Of a DNA stretch of 64,000 nucleotides, positions 1 through 8,835 are shown piece after piece. Positions within the stretch are counted from its first letter, which is position 1. Each line of letters starts with the position of its first letter. The notes under the pieces are model-generated. The model saw only the letters and a list, made by a program, of their open reading frames with translations. It searched no databases and was not told where the DNA came from. The DNA is from JADCCX01 sp031431475 (lineage in GTDB: Bacteria; Pseudomonadota; Alphaproteobacteria; Rhizobiales; Beijerinckiaceae), in contig JANPDL010000031.1 of assembly GCA_031431475.1 (NCBI GenBank), positions 122,872 to 186,871 of the forward strand, in the 5' to 3' direction. The position numbers and the translations under genes are program-made.

Positions 1-1058
1 GCCGCCGCGTCGATGACCTGCTCGCGGTTCGGCCACTTGCCGCCATTGGTCTTGATCGCCTTGTCATAGGAGCCTTGCAGCGCAGAGAAGGCCTGTTGCA
101 TGTGATACACAGGGTATATCGGCCAGCTTCCTGTCCGGGTCCTGAACGCCTCGTTGAAGGCTTTAAAAGCCGGATCGTTCTTCAATTCAGGATGCAGGAA
201 CCAATGGTCACCGCGCGCGCCGACAATCAGGCCATCGGGGAGTTCATTGCCCAGGCGCTGCAGGGAGGTTTCGCCGATCGCCAGAACAAATGTACTCTGG
301 CGCAGCAACCCACGCTGGTTCGACTGGCGGACAAAGGTGTCGAGATCGCCGCCCCAGCTTGTCGTGAAGATCACGTCAGGGCGCAATGCCAGGAGGCGTG
401 AAACCTCGGTGGAATAGTCTGGCGCACCGAACTTCGGGAACAATTCGGCCACAACCTTCACGTCAGGCTTCATCTGCTTCAGCGCGGTCAGGAAGATTTC
501 CCAACTCTCGCGGCCCCAGGCATAATCCTGGTTCACGACCGCAATGGTGTTGAAGTCTGGCTTGGTCTTGAGCAGATAGACCAGAACGGCGAGCATCTCT
601 GGAGTGGCATTGGCCTGCGAGCGAAAATTGTAGCGATATTTTTTCGCTTCCAAAATCGATGCCGCGCCGCAGTCCCACATGAAATTCATCATCTTGAGGT
701 CTTCGGCCAGCGGCGCAAGCTGGAGGCAGCTGCCGGAGGAGATCGATGCGAAGGTGACGTCCACCTTCTCGTCCTGGACGAGACGCCGATAGTTCGACAC
801 CAGCGCCTCACCGCCAGCACCTTCATCCATGAAATGCAGCGAGACCGGAACACCGCCGATCCCGCCTTTCTTGTTTAAGTCTTCCGCCATCATCTCCGCA
901 GCAGCCTTGGCCGGTACTCCGAAGACAGAGGCCGGACCAGAGAGGAAGGTCGAGATACCGATCTTGATTTCTTTGGGCTTGTCCTGCGCATGCGTTGGCA
1001 GCGCTTGAAGCACCGTGGCCATCGCCATGGCTGCAACCAGTTTGAGTATCGACTTCAT
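1..1058 (-). CDS. LivK-like ABC substrate-binding protein (3' end outside window)
   Basis: Periplasmic binding protein of a branched-chain amino acid type (HAAT) ABC importer; the ligand may be an organic acid or aromatic. The reading frame opens at ATG 1058 behind a purine-rich GGGAGGGACGGAA site and stays open to base 1, giving about 352 residues without the C-terminus. A signal peptide is clear (MKSILKLVAAMAMATVLQ, then cleavage after ALPTHA). The mature part starts KEIKIGISTFLSGPASVFG, typical of periplasmic binding fold type I, with later blocks such as VVNQDYAWGRESW. The next gene upstream on the same strand is a CoA-transferase, so the two may share a transcript. No partner permease lies in the window on this side. 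Confidence 0.88.
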   Translation of the reverse strand, partial: MKSILKLVAAMAMATVLQALPTHAQDKPKEIKIGISTFLSGPASVFGVPAKAAAEMMAEDLNKKGGIGGVPVSLHFMDEGAGGEALVSNYRRLVQDEKVDVTFASISSGSCLQLAPLAEDLKMMNFMWDCGAASILEAKKYRYNFRSQANATPEMLAVLVYLLKTKPDFNTIAVVNQDYAWGRESWEIFLTALKQMKPDVKVVAELFPKFGAPDYSTEVSRLLALRPDVIFTTSWGGDLDTFVRQSNQRGLLRQSTFVLAIGETSLQRLGNELPDGLIVGARGDHWFLHPELKNDPAFKAFNEAFRTRTGSWPIYPVYHMQQAFSALQGSYDKAIKTNGGKWPNREQVIDAA

Positions 1059-1112
1059 TGTTTCCGTCCCTCCCTTTTTTGTGAAATGGACGGCGCACTT
1101 TTGTATGCGCCG

Positions 1113-2252
1113 TTAGCCTTGCATCTCCTGTGAAGTCGCGAATTCCGCTTTCAGAAGTTCAGTATGCTCGCCAATCCAAGGCACTTTCCCGAACGGTGTC
1201 TCGACGGCATCTGTCTCGGCAGCTGGCGCGATCACGCTCACCTCACCTTTGGGAGTACCATACACTACGGTCCTGAGTTGTGGATGGTTGAGCAAGCCAT
1301 CAATGGAGTTGAGCAGGCCGAACGCTATGCCAGCAGCTTTCAGCATTGCAGCCATCTCGGAAGTCGAGCGCCGAGCGAACTCCGCCCCGACCGCCCTATC
1401 GAGCTCGCTGCGATGAGTAACGCGCATGGTCATGGTCGCATAGCGCGGATCGCGCGCCATGCCCTCATCTGTCATGACATCCCGGCAGAAAGTGAGCCAC
1501 TCGCGCTCGTTCTGGATCGAGAGCAGGATATTGCCGTCGCTGCAGGCAAACACGCCATAGGGCGCGATCGAAGGATGGTTGAGGCCGTTCCTTGGCGGGA
1601 TAGAGCCACCATAACGGCGCTGGAGATAAGGCACATTCATCCAGTCAGCCATGCCGCCGAACAGCGAGACTTTGATAAGGCGACCCTGGCCGGTCCTGCC
1701 CCGTGCGATCAGCGCCTGAAGGATGGCCGCATGGGCGTTCATACCTGCTGCTATATCACATACCGAAACGCCAACGCGCGCGGGCTCTCCGGGGCTCCCG
1801 GTCACCGAACACAGGCCAGCCTCTGCCTGCACAAGAAGATCATAGGCCTTCATGTCGTGATATGGCCCGCTGTCTCCATAGCCTGATATCTCGCAGATGA
1901 TCAGGGCAGGGTAAGTCTTGCGCAACGTCTCGGCGGAAAATCCCAAGCGCGCCATAGCCCCCGGCGCAAGGTTCTGCACGATGATGTCAGCCTTGGCGAT
2001 GATATCAACGAGGACTGCATGATCGATCTTATCCTTGAGGTCGAGGCATATCGACTCCTTGCCGCGGTTGAGCCAAACGAAATAGGTGCTCTGCCCCATA
2101 ACGTGACGATCATAGCCGCGTGCGAAATCGCCCTCGTGGCGTTCGACCTTGATGACGCGCGCGCCGGCATCTGCAAGCTTGGCCGTGCACAGTGGCGCTG
2201 CAACAGCCTGCTCGATAGCCACGACCAGCAGACCATCTAGATCCTGCGGCAC
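1113..2252 (-). CDS. CaiB/BaiF family CoA-transferase
   Basis: Predicted family III CoA-transferase of 379 residues, a normal length for the family. These enzymes move CoA between carboxylic acids through an aspartyl-CoA thioester. The N-terminal Rossmann-like part shows LADAGARVIKVER and LNRGKESICLDLK. The likely nucleophile is Asp166, in the stretch VGVSVCDIAAGM. The substrate cannot be read from sequence. The gene sits head to head with a LysR regulator across about 100 bp that contains an inverted repeat. A LivK-type binding protein follows 54 bp downstream on the same strand, suggesting that the imported acid is activated to its CoA ester. Confidence 0.88.
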   Translation of the reverse strand: MPQDLDGLLVVAIEQAVAAPLCTAKLADAGARVIKVERHEGDFARGYDRHVMGQSTYFVWLNRGKESICLDLKDKIDHAVLVDIIAKADIIVQNLAPGAMARLGFSAETLRKTYPALIICEISGYGDSGPYHDMKAYDLLVQAEAGLCSVTGSPGEPARVGVSVCDIAAGMNAHAAILQALIARGRTGQGRLIKVSLFGGMADWMNVPYLQRRYGGSIPPRNGLNHPSIAPYGVFACSDGNILLSIQNEREWLTFCRDVMTDEGMARDPRYATMTMRVTHRSELDRAVGAEFARRSTSEMAAMLKAAGIAFGLLNSIDGLLNHPQLRTVVYGTPKGEVSVIAPAAETDAVETPFGKVPWIGEHTELLKAEFATSQEMQG

Positions 2253-2325
2253 GCTTGATCCCTTTTTGATATCTCAGAAGGGTATGTTGCCATAGCGAAA
2301 GGGCAAGACGGATAATCTGGATAGG

Positions 2326-2346
2326 GCTATAGTTGCAGCCTATAGC
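2326..2346. promoter_or_regulatory. Inverted repeat, candidate LysR operator
   Basis: A perfect 7-bp inverted repeat (GCTATAG, 7-bp spacer, CTATAGC) lies in the divergent region just before the lysR start at 2362. It contains the T-N11-A pattern favoured by LysR-type regulators. Its place next to the lysR ribosome-binding site would suit autoregulation together with control of the divergent CoA-transferase. The assignment rests on position and symmetry only. Confidence 0.4.
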
Positions 2347-2361
2347 AGGAAGGTGGTTTGC

Positions 2362-3294
2362 ATGGACTTGAGGCAACTGCGTTTTTTTGTCCGAACGATC
2401 GAGAGTTCGAGTATATCACAGGCGGCACGCGCACTGCATATCACCCAACCGTCCCTAAGCCAGCGGCTGAAGGATCTTGAGGCTGATCTGGGTGTGGAAC
2501 TACTCGAGCGGACGCCAAATGGCATCAGACCGACCGAGGCGGGCAGCATGGTAGCCGAGCGCGCACGGGTTATCCTGCGTCTGGCCGACAACCTCGCGAT
2601 CGAGGCCAAGACCGATGCGCGCGAACCCGCTGGCAGGGTATTCGTCGGTTTGCCAACAACAATGGCTTTGCATCTCACGTTACCACTGGTGCAGGCTGTG
2701 CGGACCCGCTTTCCAAAAATCAACCTACGTGTCTCCGAGGGAATGAGCGGTCATATTCAGGAGTGGGTTATCTCCGGTCGGCTCGACCTGGCGATCCTTT
2801 ACACCGAAGATGATATCGACGGACTGAGGATTGACAAGATCACTGATGAAGACCTGTGCCTGATCTCGCGCCCGGATCGGGAAGGGCTACAAGACGATGT
2901 GAATTTCGATGAGCTTCGGCACTTTCCTCTGGTGCTGCCGGGTCCTGAGCACGGCCTGAGGCGTTCGATCGAGAACGTCCGGAGCAAGACCAATATAATG
3001 CTCGACATCGCAGTCGAGGTTGATTCCCTGCCGCACTTGAAACGCCTTGCGATGGAGGGCGACCTGCACACCATACTGCCGGAGGCCGCCTGCAAAGAGG
3101 AAATTCGCCTGGGCCAGGTCTGCGCACGACGCATCATCAATCCCAATCTGCGCAGGCCCATCGCTTTGGCTCGCCCGGCCAATCGCTCCAACTCGGTGGC
3201 GATGCAACACGTTAACAAGCTGCTGAGAGAGTTGGTGCAGCATGCGCTGGGCGGCTTTGCTGCGTTGGTGCATAACGATTTGCAACAAAACTGA
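2362..3294 (+). CDS. LysR family transcriptional regulator
   Basis: Regulator of about 310 residues. The N-terminal winged helix-turn-helix is standard (MDLRQLRFFV, then ISQAARALHITQPSLSQRLK), and the rest is a periplasmic-binding-like effector domain. ATG 2362 is preferred to the in-frame GTG at 2353 because AGGAAGG lies about 9 nt before it and MDLRQL is the usual family start. It is divergent from the CoA-transferase, and the forward binding-protein gene begins 178 bp downstream, so it probably controls one or both. The effector is not known; LysR members next to CoA-transferases commonly sense the pathway acid or its CoA ester. Confidence 0.9.
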   Translation: MDLRQLRFFVRTIESSSISQAARALHITQPSLSQRLKDLEADLGVELLERTPNGIRPTEAGSMVAERARVILRLADNLAIEAKTDAREPAGRVFVGLPTTMALHLTLPLVQAVRTRFPKINLRVSEGMSGHIQEWVISGRLDLAILYTEDDIDGLRIDKITDEDLCLISRPDREGLQDDVNFDELRHFPLVLPGPEHGLRRSIENVRSKTNIMLDIAVEVDSLPHLKRLAMEGDLHTILPEAACKEEIRLGQVCARRIINPNLRRPIALARPANRSNSVAMQHVNKLLRELVQHALGGFAALVHNDLQQN

Positions 3295-3472
3295 GATTGT
3301 CAAAACAGCATGGTCACATCAGCCATACCAGTTGATCAAAAATCAGACTGTCAGCACTAGGCAACTGGCAATCGTGTGCTAACTTCCCAACAACGGTGAG
3401 GGAGTGAGCACCGTTTCATCACTGCCGAACCAGCGATCAAGAACAAGCCGGATCGGCCCAAGGGAGGACGAT

Positions 3473-4723
3473 ATGCGCAAGGCGCTTTTGACCACGGTCG
3501 CAACCGTGGGATTGTTAGCTTATTCTGGAGTGGCTTCAGCTCAGGAAAAACTCAAGGTTGGCGTCATGGCGACACTAACAGGTTTCTTGACCTCGGGCGG
3601 CGAAGACAGCATCCGCGGCTTGCAGCTTGCAGCGAAGCAGGCAGGTAACAAACTCGGCGGAAAAGAGATCGAGATCATCATAGCGTCCACCGACGCCAGC
3701 CCGGATTCGGCCTTGCGTGCGGCACGCAAGTTTGTCGAGCAGGACAAGGTGCAACTGATCATCGGGCCGGTTTCCGGGTCCGAAGGGATTGCACTGCGTG
3801 ATTATTCGAAAACCGTTCCCAATGTGACGATCGTCAACGGGTCTTCCGGGGCTCTTGAGACGACTTACGTGAATCCATCGCCGAATTTCTTTCGCTTCAA
3901 CACCGAAGGTTCGCAATGGATGTCGGGCCTGGGTGAGTATGTCTTCAAGGAAAAGGGCTACAAAAAGATCGCGATCGTGGCAGAAGATTATTCCTTCCCC
4001 TACACGCAGGTCTTCGGTTTCTCGCTCGGTTACTGCGCCGCAGGTGGCCAGATCGTGCAGAAACAATGGATCCCAACGGGCACCAAGGATTACGGCTCCA
4101 TCATCGCGCAATTGCCCGACGATGCCGATGCGGTTTACCTGGGTCTCGGCGGCGGTGATGCCGTGAGCTTCCTGAACCAGTACAGCCAGACTGGTGGCAA
4201 GGCGAAGTTCATTGGCGGCTCCATCATGGTGGATCAGACAGTGCTCTCTTCGCGAGGCGCGGCCAAGCGTTTGCTGGTTGGCACGCCATCCGCCGGCCCG
4301 CAGGCCGATGGCTGGGACAATGCAAAGTGGAAGGAATGGATCAAGGTATATCAGGACGGCTTCCCGGCCGACAAGCGGTTTGCCACGCCTTCGCTCTTCG
4401 CGACGAACTACTACAATGCCTTCAACGCGCTTGCGGCAGGCATGACGGCCGTCAACGGCGATCTCTCGGATGGTGGGGCAAAACTGCGTGCCGCGCTGGC
4501 CAAGGTGGAACTTGATGCCCCAAACGGCAAGATCAAGCTGGACGGTAACCGCCAGGCGATTGCAGCCAACTTTATTACCGAAGTGGCGGAACTGCCAAAT
4601 GGCGATCTGACCAACAAGTTCGTCAAGACCCTGCCGGATATCACCCAGACACTTGGTATGACGGCGGATGCGTTCAAGGCTGTTGGTCTGCCAAGCCGCA
4701 CGAACCCGGAATGCAAGAAATAG
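3473..4723 (+). CDS. LivK-like ABC substrate-binding protein
   Basis: Periplasmic binding protein of 416 residues for a HAAT-type importer. ATG 3473 follows an AGGGAGGA site and opens a clean signal peptide ending in ASA before QEKLKVG. An in-frame ATG-less extension back to 3404 lacks a good site. The mature protein shows the family start KVGVMATLTGFLTSGGEDS and a long type I fold. It is followed at once by a strong terminator, so it is likely a monocistronic, highly expressed binding protein. The permease and ATPase genes begin 1.2 kb downstream after an AraC regulator, and it probably feeds that LivHMGF system. Confidence 0.9.
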   Translation: MRKALLTTVATVGLLAYSGVASAQEKLKVGVMATLTGFLTSGGEDSIRGLQLAAKQAGNKLGGKEIEIIIASTDASPDSALRAARKFVEQDKVQLIIGPVSGSEGIALRDYSKTVPNVTIVNGSSGALETTYVNPSPNFFRFNTEGSQWMSGLGEYVFKEKGYKKIAIVAEDYSFPYTQVFGFSLGYCAAGGQIVQKQWIPTGTKDYGSIIAQLPDDADAVYLGLGGGDAVSFLNQYSQTGGKAKFIGGSIMVDQTVLSSRGAAKRLLVGTPSAGPQADGWDNAKWKEWIKVYQDGFPADKRFATPSLFATNYYNAFNALAAGMTAVNGDLSDGGAKLRAALAKVELDAPNGKIKLDGNRQAIAANFITEVAELPNGDLTNKFVKTLPDITQTLGMTADAFKAVGLPSRTNPECKK

Positions 4724-4743
4724 ACAGCGCTTCAATTCATTTG

Positions 4744-4788
4744 ACATCGGCGGGAATGACTCTGGTCAATTCCCGCCGATGTTTTCTT
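4744..4788 (+). terminator. Rho-independent terminator
   Basis: A perfect 14-bp stem, ACATCGGCGGGAAT pairing with ATTCCCGCCGATGT around an 11-nt loop, is followed by a T-rich run. It starts 20 bp after the stop of the binding-protein gene and separates it from the AraC gene. Confidence 0.9.
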
Positions 4789-4880
4789 ATGACCAATTCG
4801 ACGATAACCTCTTTTCATCTGGATTGAGTACGTTAAGCTCCAAGAACGTTTATAGCCGATCTGTTGCCTGGGGAGGAGAC

Positions 4881-5732
4881 ATGAGTCGCGCCCTCTCTGT
4901 TTGTCACGGTGTCTTTGGCCGCGCCACTCTCTACGAGCTGGATCGGCCTTTGGTACGGCATGCCCATCGCGAAGCGCATCTGCTTTTCTTCCTGGGCGGT
5001 CGTCCCGGCGAGATTTCTGTTGGCGAGCGACCGGTCCAGATTGATCGATCGATCGCTGTTGCGGTCAATCCCTGGGAAGAACATGGCTTCCTGCCCTCCG
5101 ATCGAGGGGGAGCTGGCCTGTTCCTGATCTTCTACTTCGATCCCGAATGGCTGAAGACGCTGCGTACCGATGCGCCATTCCATTCCCCCTTCTTTCACTC
5201 TCCAGAGATTGTGCTGACCCCGGCCCTGCGGGAGCTGCGGGATGACATCTGCCAGATACTGGTCGACGGAGTCTCCAGCCAGGCGGCGTTGGAGGAGAAT
5301 CTTGCCCGTCTTTTCAGAGAACTTGATCAAGAACGCGCTGCGCTCCGGCCCGCTAACCGAGTCCAGCACCATGGCAACTGGAGTGGAGTTGATTTTCGCC
5401 TCAGGAAATCAATCATCGCGCTGTCATCCCATCGGCCCTCTGCGGCCAATCTGACAGAGGTTGCGCGCTCCAGCGGGCTGTCACGGGCCCATTTCTTCAA
5501 ACTCTTCCGGGAGCAACTCGGGCTGACACCTGTGATTTACGCCAACACGTTGCGCATCGAAACAGCCATTGACCAGATTGCCCGGAAGCAGGCGTCCATC
5601 ACCACGATCAGCGAGGATCTCGGCTTCTCCTGCCAGAGTGCGTTCACGCGGTTCTTTACGGCCCATGTCGGCATGCCTCCCACCGATTACCGTCGTGCCA
5701 TTCAGGACATGGGGGTTGCGGGCCATGCATAG
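4881..5732 (+). CDS. AraC family transcriptional regulator
   Basis: Regulator of about 283 residues. The first part resembles the cupin-like AraC sensor domain (VRHAHREAHLLFFLGG, then NPWEEHGF). The last 100 residues carry the two helix-turn-helix motifs (TEVARSSGLSRAHFFKLFRE and ISEDLGFSCQSAFTRFF). ATG 4881 is chosen because GGGGAGGAG lies 4-11 nt upstream; the frame is open further back, but that would run through the preceding terminator. It stands immediately before the large forward operon in the same direction and is the obvious candidate activator of it. The effector is unknown. Confidence 0.9.
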   Translation: MSRALSVCHGVFGRATLYELDRPLVRHAHREAHLLFFLGGRPGEISVGERPVQIDRSIAVAVNPWEEHGFLPSDRGGAGLFLIFYFDPEWLKTLRTDAPFHSPFFHSPEIVLTPALRELRDDICQILVDGVSSQAALEENLARLFRELDQERAALRPANRVQHHGNWSGVDFRLRKSIIALSSHRPSAANLTEVARSSGLSRAHFFKLFREQLGLTPVIYANTLRIETAIDQIARKQASITTISEDLGFSCQSAFTRFFTAHVGMPPTDYRRAIQDMGVAGHA

Positions 5733-5923
5733 AATGAGACTGTCGATCATGGTCATTGCGTGCGGCATGCCGTTTCAAGGAGCCATGGAAATCCGCATAG
5801 CGGAACATCGGGAGTGACAGAATTGGTTCGTCATCGCGAGCAGGGGCAGCCTGACGAGCAGACTATCAGGGCTGCACAGCCTTGCTGCGCTCGTGCCTAC
5901 TTTGTAGCCGCAGCGATCAACCC

Positions 5924-6934
5924 ATGACCGGGTTCATTTCCCGCCGTCCGATCTGGTCCCTTGTGATCCTGATTGTTCTTGCCTGCTTCCTCTGGCTCGT
6001 TTTTGCTGTCTGGCCTCCCGAGTTTGAAGCGATCTTCGGGCGCAAGCGCCTGTTCCTCAGCGCCTTGCTGAACGGGATCACGCTGGGGGCGCTGTATTTC
6101 CTCGTGGCCAGCGGCTTCACGCTCATCTTCGGCCTGATGCGCAACGTGAACCTGGCCCATGGCTCACTCTATCTGCTGGGCGGATACATCGGCTACAGCG
6201 TCTCGACCTACACGGGATCGTGGATCATCGGATTGCTGCTGGCTTTCGTCGTCGCAGCCATCGTCGGCATCATCATGCAAGTGCTGATATTCCGCTGGAT
6301 GGAAGGGCAGGATCTTCGACAGACGCTCGTAACGATTGGTCTGGGGATCATCTTTGCCGACCTGATGCTCTGGGGTTATGGCGGCGACACGTTTCAGGTC
6401 GAGACGCCCTCGTGGCTGGCTGGGCCGGTCCAGACATTCTTTGTTGTCGCAACCAGAAACAACGGCGTGCCGGTCTGGCTGACCTATCCGTTCGTGCGCC
6501 TTGCCATTCTGGCGGGCGCAATCATTGTCGGCATCCTGATGTGGCTGGCGCTCAACAAGACTCGCGTCGGAATGCTGGTGCGTGCCGGCGTCGATGATCG
6601 GGACATGCTATCGGCGACAGGTGTGCGGGTTCAGCTGATCTTCATCCTGATATTCGCCTTTGGTGCCGGTCTGGCAGGCATGGCTGGCGTTATCGGCGGG
6701 ACATTCCAGTCACTCCAGCCGGGTGAAGACACGAAGATCCTTCTGGCATCCCTGGTTGTGGTTATCGTGGGCGGCATGGGATCGATTCCCGGCGCGGCAC
6801 TGGGTGCACTAATCGTCGGCCTCGCCGAGCAGTTCGGCTCTGTCTACATGCCGACCTATGCCGTGATGCTCACCTTCGTGATCATGGTTGTTGTGCTTGC
6901 GATCCGGCCGCAAGGCCTGGCACGGGGGCGCTGA
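5924..6934 (+). CDS. livH: Branched-chain amino acid type ABC permease, LivH
   Basis: Inner-membrane permease of about 336 residues with eight or more hydrophobic segments. Family landmarks are LLNGITLGALYFLVASGFTL, FGLMRNVNLAHGSLYLLG, and VVIVGGMGSIPGAALGA near the C-terminus. ATG 5924 is used; a TTG extension to 5882 is less convincing. It is the first gene of the compact forward run, with livM starting 3 nt after its stop. The N-terminus is about 40 residues longer than typical LivH and adds one extra membrane segment (residues 9-27). Confidence 0.9.
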   Translation: MTGFISRRPIWSLVILIVLACFLWLVFAVWPPEFEAIFGRKRLFLSALLNGITLGALYFLVASGFTLIFGLMRNVNLAHGSLYLLGGYIGYSVSTYTGSWIIGLLLAFVVAAIVGIIMQVLIFRWMEGQDLRQTLVTIGLGIIFADLMLWGYGGDTFQVETPSWLAGPVQTFFVVATRNNGVPVWLTYPFVRLAILAGAIIVGILMWLALNKTRVGMLVRAGVDDRDMLSATGVRVQLIFILIFAFGAGLAGMAGVIGGTFQSLQPGEDTKILLASLVVVIVGGMGSIPGAALGALIVGLAEQFGSVYMPTYAVMLTFVIMVVVLAIRPQGLARGR

Positions 6935-6937
6935 ATC

Positions 6938-8029
6938 ATGGCGGTCACCGATATGAACAGGATGGCTGACCAGACCAACAGCACCGATCCGAAGGCTAAC
7001 AACGGCATGTTCGGACCCATGCATCCGGCGCAATGGGCCATCATCCTGCTGCTCCTGTTCATGCCCGCCATCGCCAGTAATTTCTTCCTGATCCAGATCT
7101 TCGCCTATGCCTTCATCCTCGGCATGATTTCGCTCAGTCTGATGTTCCTGGCGGGCTATGGCGGGATTGTCAGTCTGGTGCAGATGACCGTCGCGGGATT
7201 TGCGGCCTATCTTGTTGCTATCCTCGGCGATAGCGCGATACAGCAGATCAGCCTGCACTGGCCCTGGTGGGCGGCGGTACCCATCGCAATCCTTGTGGCA
7301 ACGCTGTTCGGCACTGTCAGCGGCGCGCTCTCGGTTCGCACGGAGGGCATATACACCATCATGATAACCCTCGCGATTGCCTCTGCCTTCTTTTATTTCA
7401 CGCTGCAGAACTACACGATCTTCAATGGGTTCAGCGGCTTCAATGGCGTGAAGGCACCGGTTTTCCTGGGCATCGACTGGCGATCCAACACACCTTTCTA
7501 TTATCTCGTCGTGGTGTTGGCGGTGCTGGCCTATGCCGCCGTGGTCTATGTGTCGCGTGCGCCTTTCGGCCTTTCCCTGCAAGGCACGCGGGACAATGCG
7601 CGCAGGATGGCGGCGCTCGGCTTCAACGTGACGGCGCATCGCGTTGCGGCCTATACCTTTGCTTCCTTCATTGCCGCCGTCGCAGGCGTGCTGCTCGTCT
7701 GGTATCAAGCGCAGATTTCGCCGGGAACCGCAGGCGTGGGACCGGTGATCGATATCCTCATCATCGCAGTCGTCGGAGGCATCAACCGGCCAATCGGCCC
7801 CTTCATTGGCGCGCTTGTTTATGTGCTGCTGCGCACCTTCTCTCTGGATTTCCTCGAGGCGCTGGGGCTCGACGGAAAGCGATTCCAGCTTCTCATCGGG
7901 CTAGTATTCCTGGTGATCGTGCTGTTCTCGCCCGATGGACTTGTGGGCATCTACGAGAAGCTGAAAGCCCGCTACCAGCGCAACCGCGATATGCAAACGC
8001 GCGGCTTTCGCTCAGGGGAGGGCGCATGA
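6938..8029 (+). CDS. livM: Branched-chain amino acid type ABC permease, LivM
   Basis: Second permease of the importer, 363 residues. It has a polar 35-residue N-terminus, then about ten membrane segments. LivM landmarks are LMFLAGYGGIVSLVQMTVAG, the SRAPFGLSLQGTRDNARRMAALG loop that contacts the ATPase (read here as two adjoining blocks), and VVGGINRPIGPFIGALV. Its TGA overlaps the livG ATG (ATGA), showing translational coupling. Confidence 0.92.
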   Translation: MAVTDMNRMADQTNSTDPKANNGMFGPMHPAQWAIILLLLFMPAIASNFFLIQIFAYAFILGMISLSLMFLAGYGGIVSLVQMTVAGFAAYLVAILGDSAIQQISLHWPWWAAVPIAILVATLFGTVSGALSVRTEGIYTIMITLAIASAFFYFTLQNYTIFNGFSGFNGVKAPVFLGIDWRSNTPFYYLVVVLAVLAYAAVVYVSRAPFGLSLQGTRDNARRMAALGFNVTAHRVAAYTFASFIAAVAGVLLVWYQAQISPGTAGVGPVIDILIIAVVGGINRPIGPFIGALVYVLLRTFSLDFLEALGLDGKRFQLLIGLVFLVIVLFSPDGLVGIYEKLKARYQRNRDMQTRGFRSGEGA

Positions 8030-8835
8030 GTCTTGCAATCTCCAGTCTCGCAATCTCCGCCGACCGCCTTGCAACCGCTGGCTCCGCCAATGCCCTTGAG
8101 CTGCGCGGCGTCTCGCGCCTGTTCGGAGCATTGGCGGCAATGTCAGACATCACGCTCAGCGTGAAGCCCGGCGAGCGGCGCGGCGTGCTGGGCTCAAATG
8201 GGGCGGGAAAGACCACGCTGTTCAACTGCATCACCGGAGATTTTCCGCCCTCGTCCGGCATCATCCGTTTCTTCGGCGAAGACGTCACGGATTTTCCACC
8301 GCATGAACGCATTCGCCGTGGCCTGCGTCGCACATACCAGATCTCGTCACTGTTTGCGGGCCTGTCGGTTCTGGACAATGTGTATCTCGCTTGCCGCGGA
8401 GTCTCGCGGAACCGCTTCTCCCTGGTCAGGCCACGCAGGAGCGATGCGCTTATGGCTTCGGCGGAAAGCCTGGTCGAGGCGGTGCATCTGAGCGATGTGA
8501 AGGACAAGCTCGTCGGTGAACTCGCCTATGGCCAGCAGCGTCAGCTTGAAATCGCGCTGGCCCTCTCGGGTGCGCCACGGTTCATCCTGTTTGACGAACC
8601 GGCAGCAGGTCTATCCCCGACCGAACGGCGGGATCTTGTGACGATCCTCACCTCGCTGCCATCGCATATCGGCTTCATCATCATCGAACATGACATGGAC
8701 GTAGCGCTCCGTGTCGTCGAGAGCGTGACGATGATGCACAACGGGCGCATCTTCAAGGAGGGCAGTCCGGCGGAGATCGAGTCCGATCCCGAGGTTCAGG
8801 AACTCTATCTGGGAGGAGCGCAGCACCATGGCTGA
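8026..8835 (+). CDS. livG: ABC transporter ATP-binding protein, LivG
   Basis: Cytoplasmic ATPase of about 269 residues. Walker A is GSNGAGKTT, the signature is the LAYGQQRQ variant usual in LivG, Walker B is FILFDEPAAGLSP, and the switch His is in IIEHDMD. ATG 8026 overlaps the livM stop. The C-terminus (EVQELYLGG) is typical of the family. It overlaps the next gene by 8 nt and works with LivH, LivM and the fused LivF. Confidence 0.92.
   Translation: MSLAISSLAISADRLATAGSANALELRGVSRLFGALAAMSDITLSVKPGERRGVLGSNGAGKTTLFNCITGDFPPSSGIIRFFGEDVTDFPPHERIRRGLRRTYQISSLFAGLSVLDNVYLACRGVSRNRFSLVRPRRSDALMASAESLVEAVHLSDVKDKLVGELAYGQQRQLEIALALSGAPRFILFDEPAAGLSPTERRDLVTILTSLPSHIGFIIIEHDMDVALRVVESVTMMHNGRIFKEGSPAEIESDPEVQELYLGGAQHHG

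Noticed and set aside
3575..4747. A 390-codon reverse frame over the LivK-like gene
   Set aside because: Antisense to a gene with signal peptide, ribosome-binding site and terminator; no family match in its translation.
4668..4880. Longer AraC protein starting at 4668
   Set aside because: The extension reads through the upstream terminator and overlaps the LivK stop; ATG 4881 has a strong ribosome-binding site.
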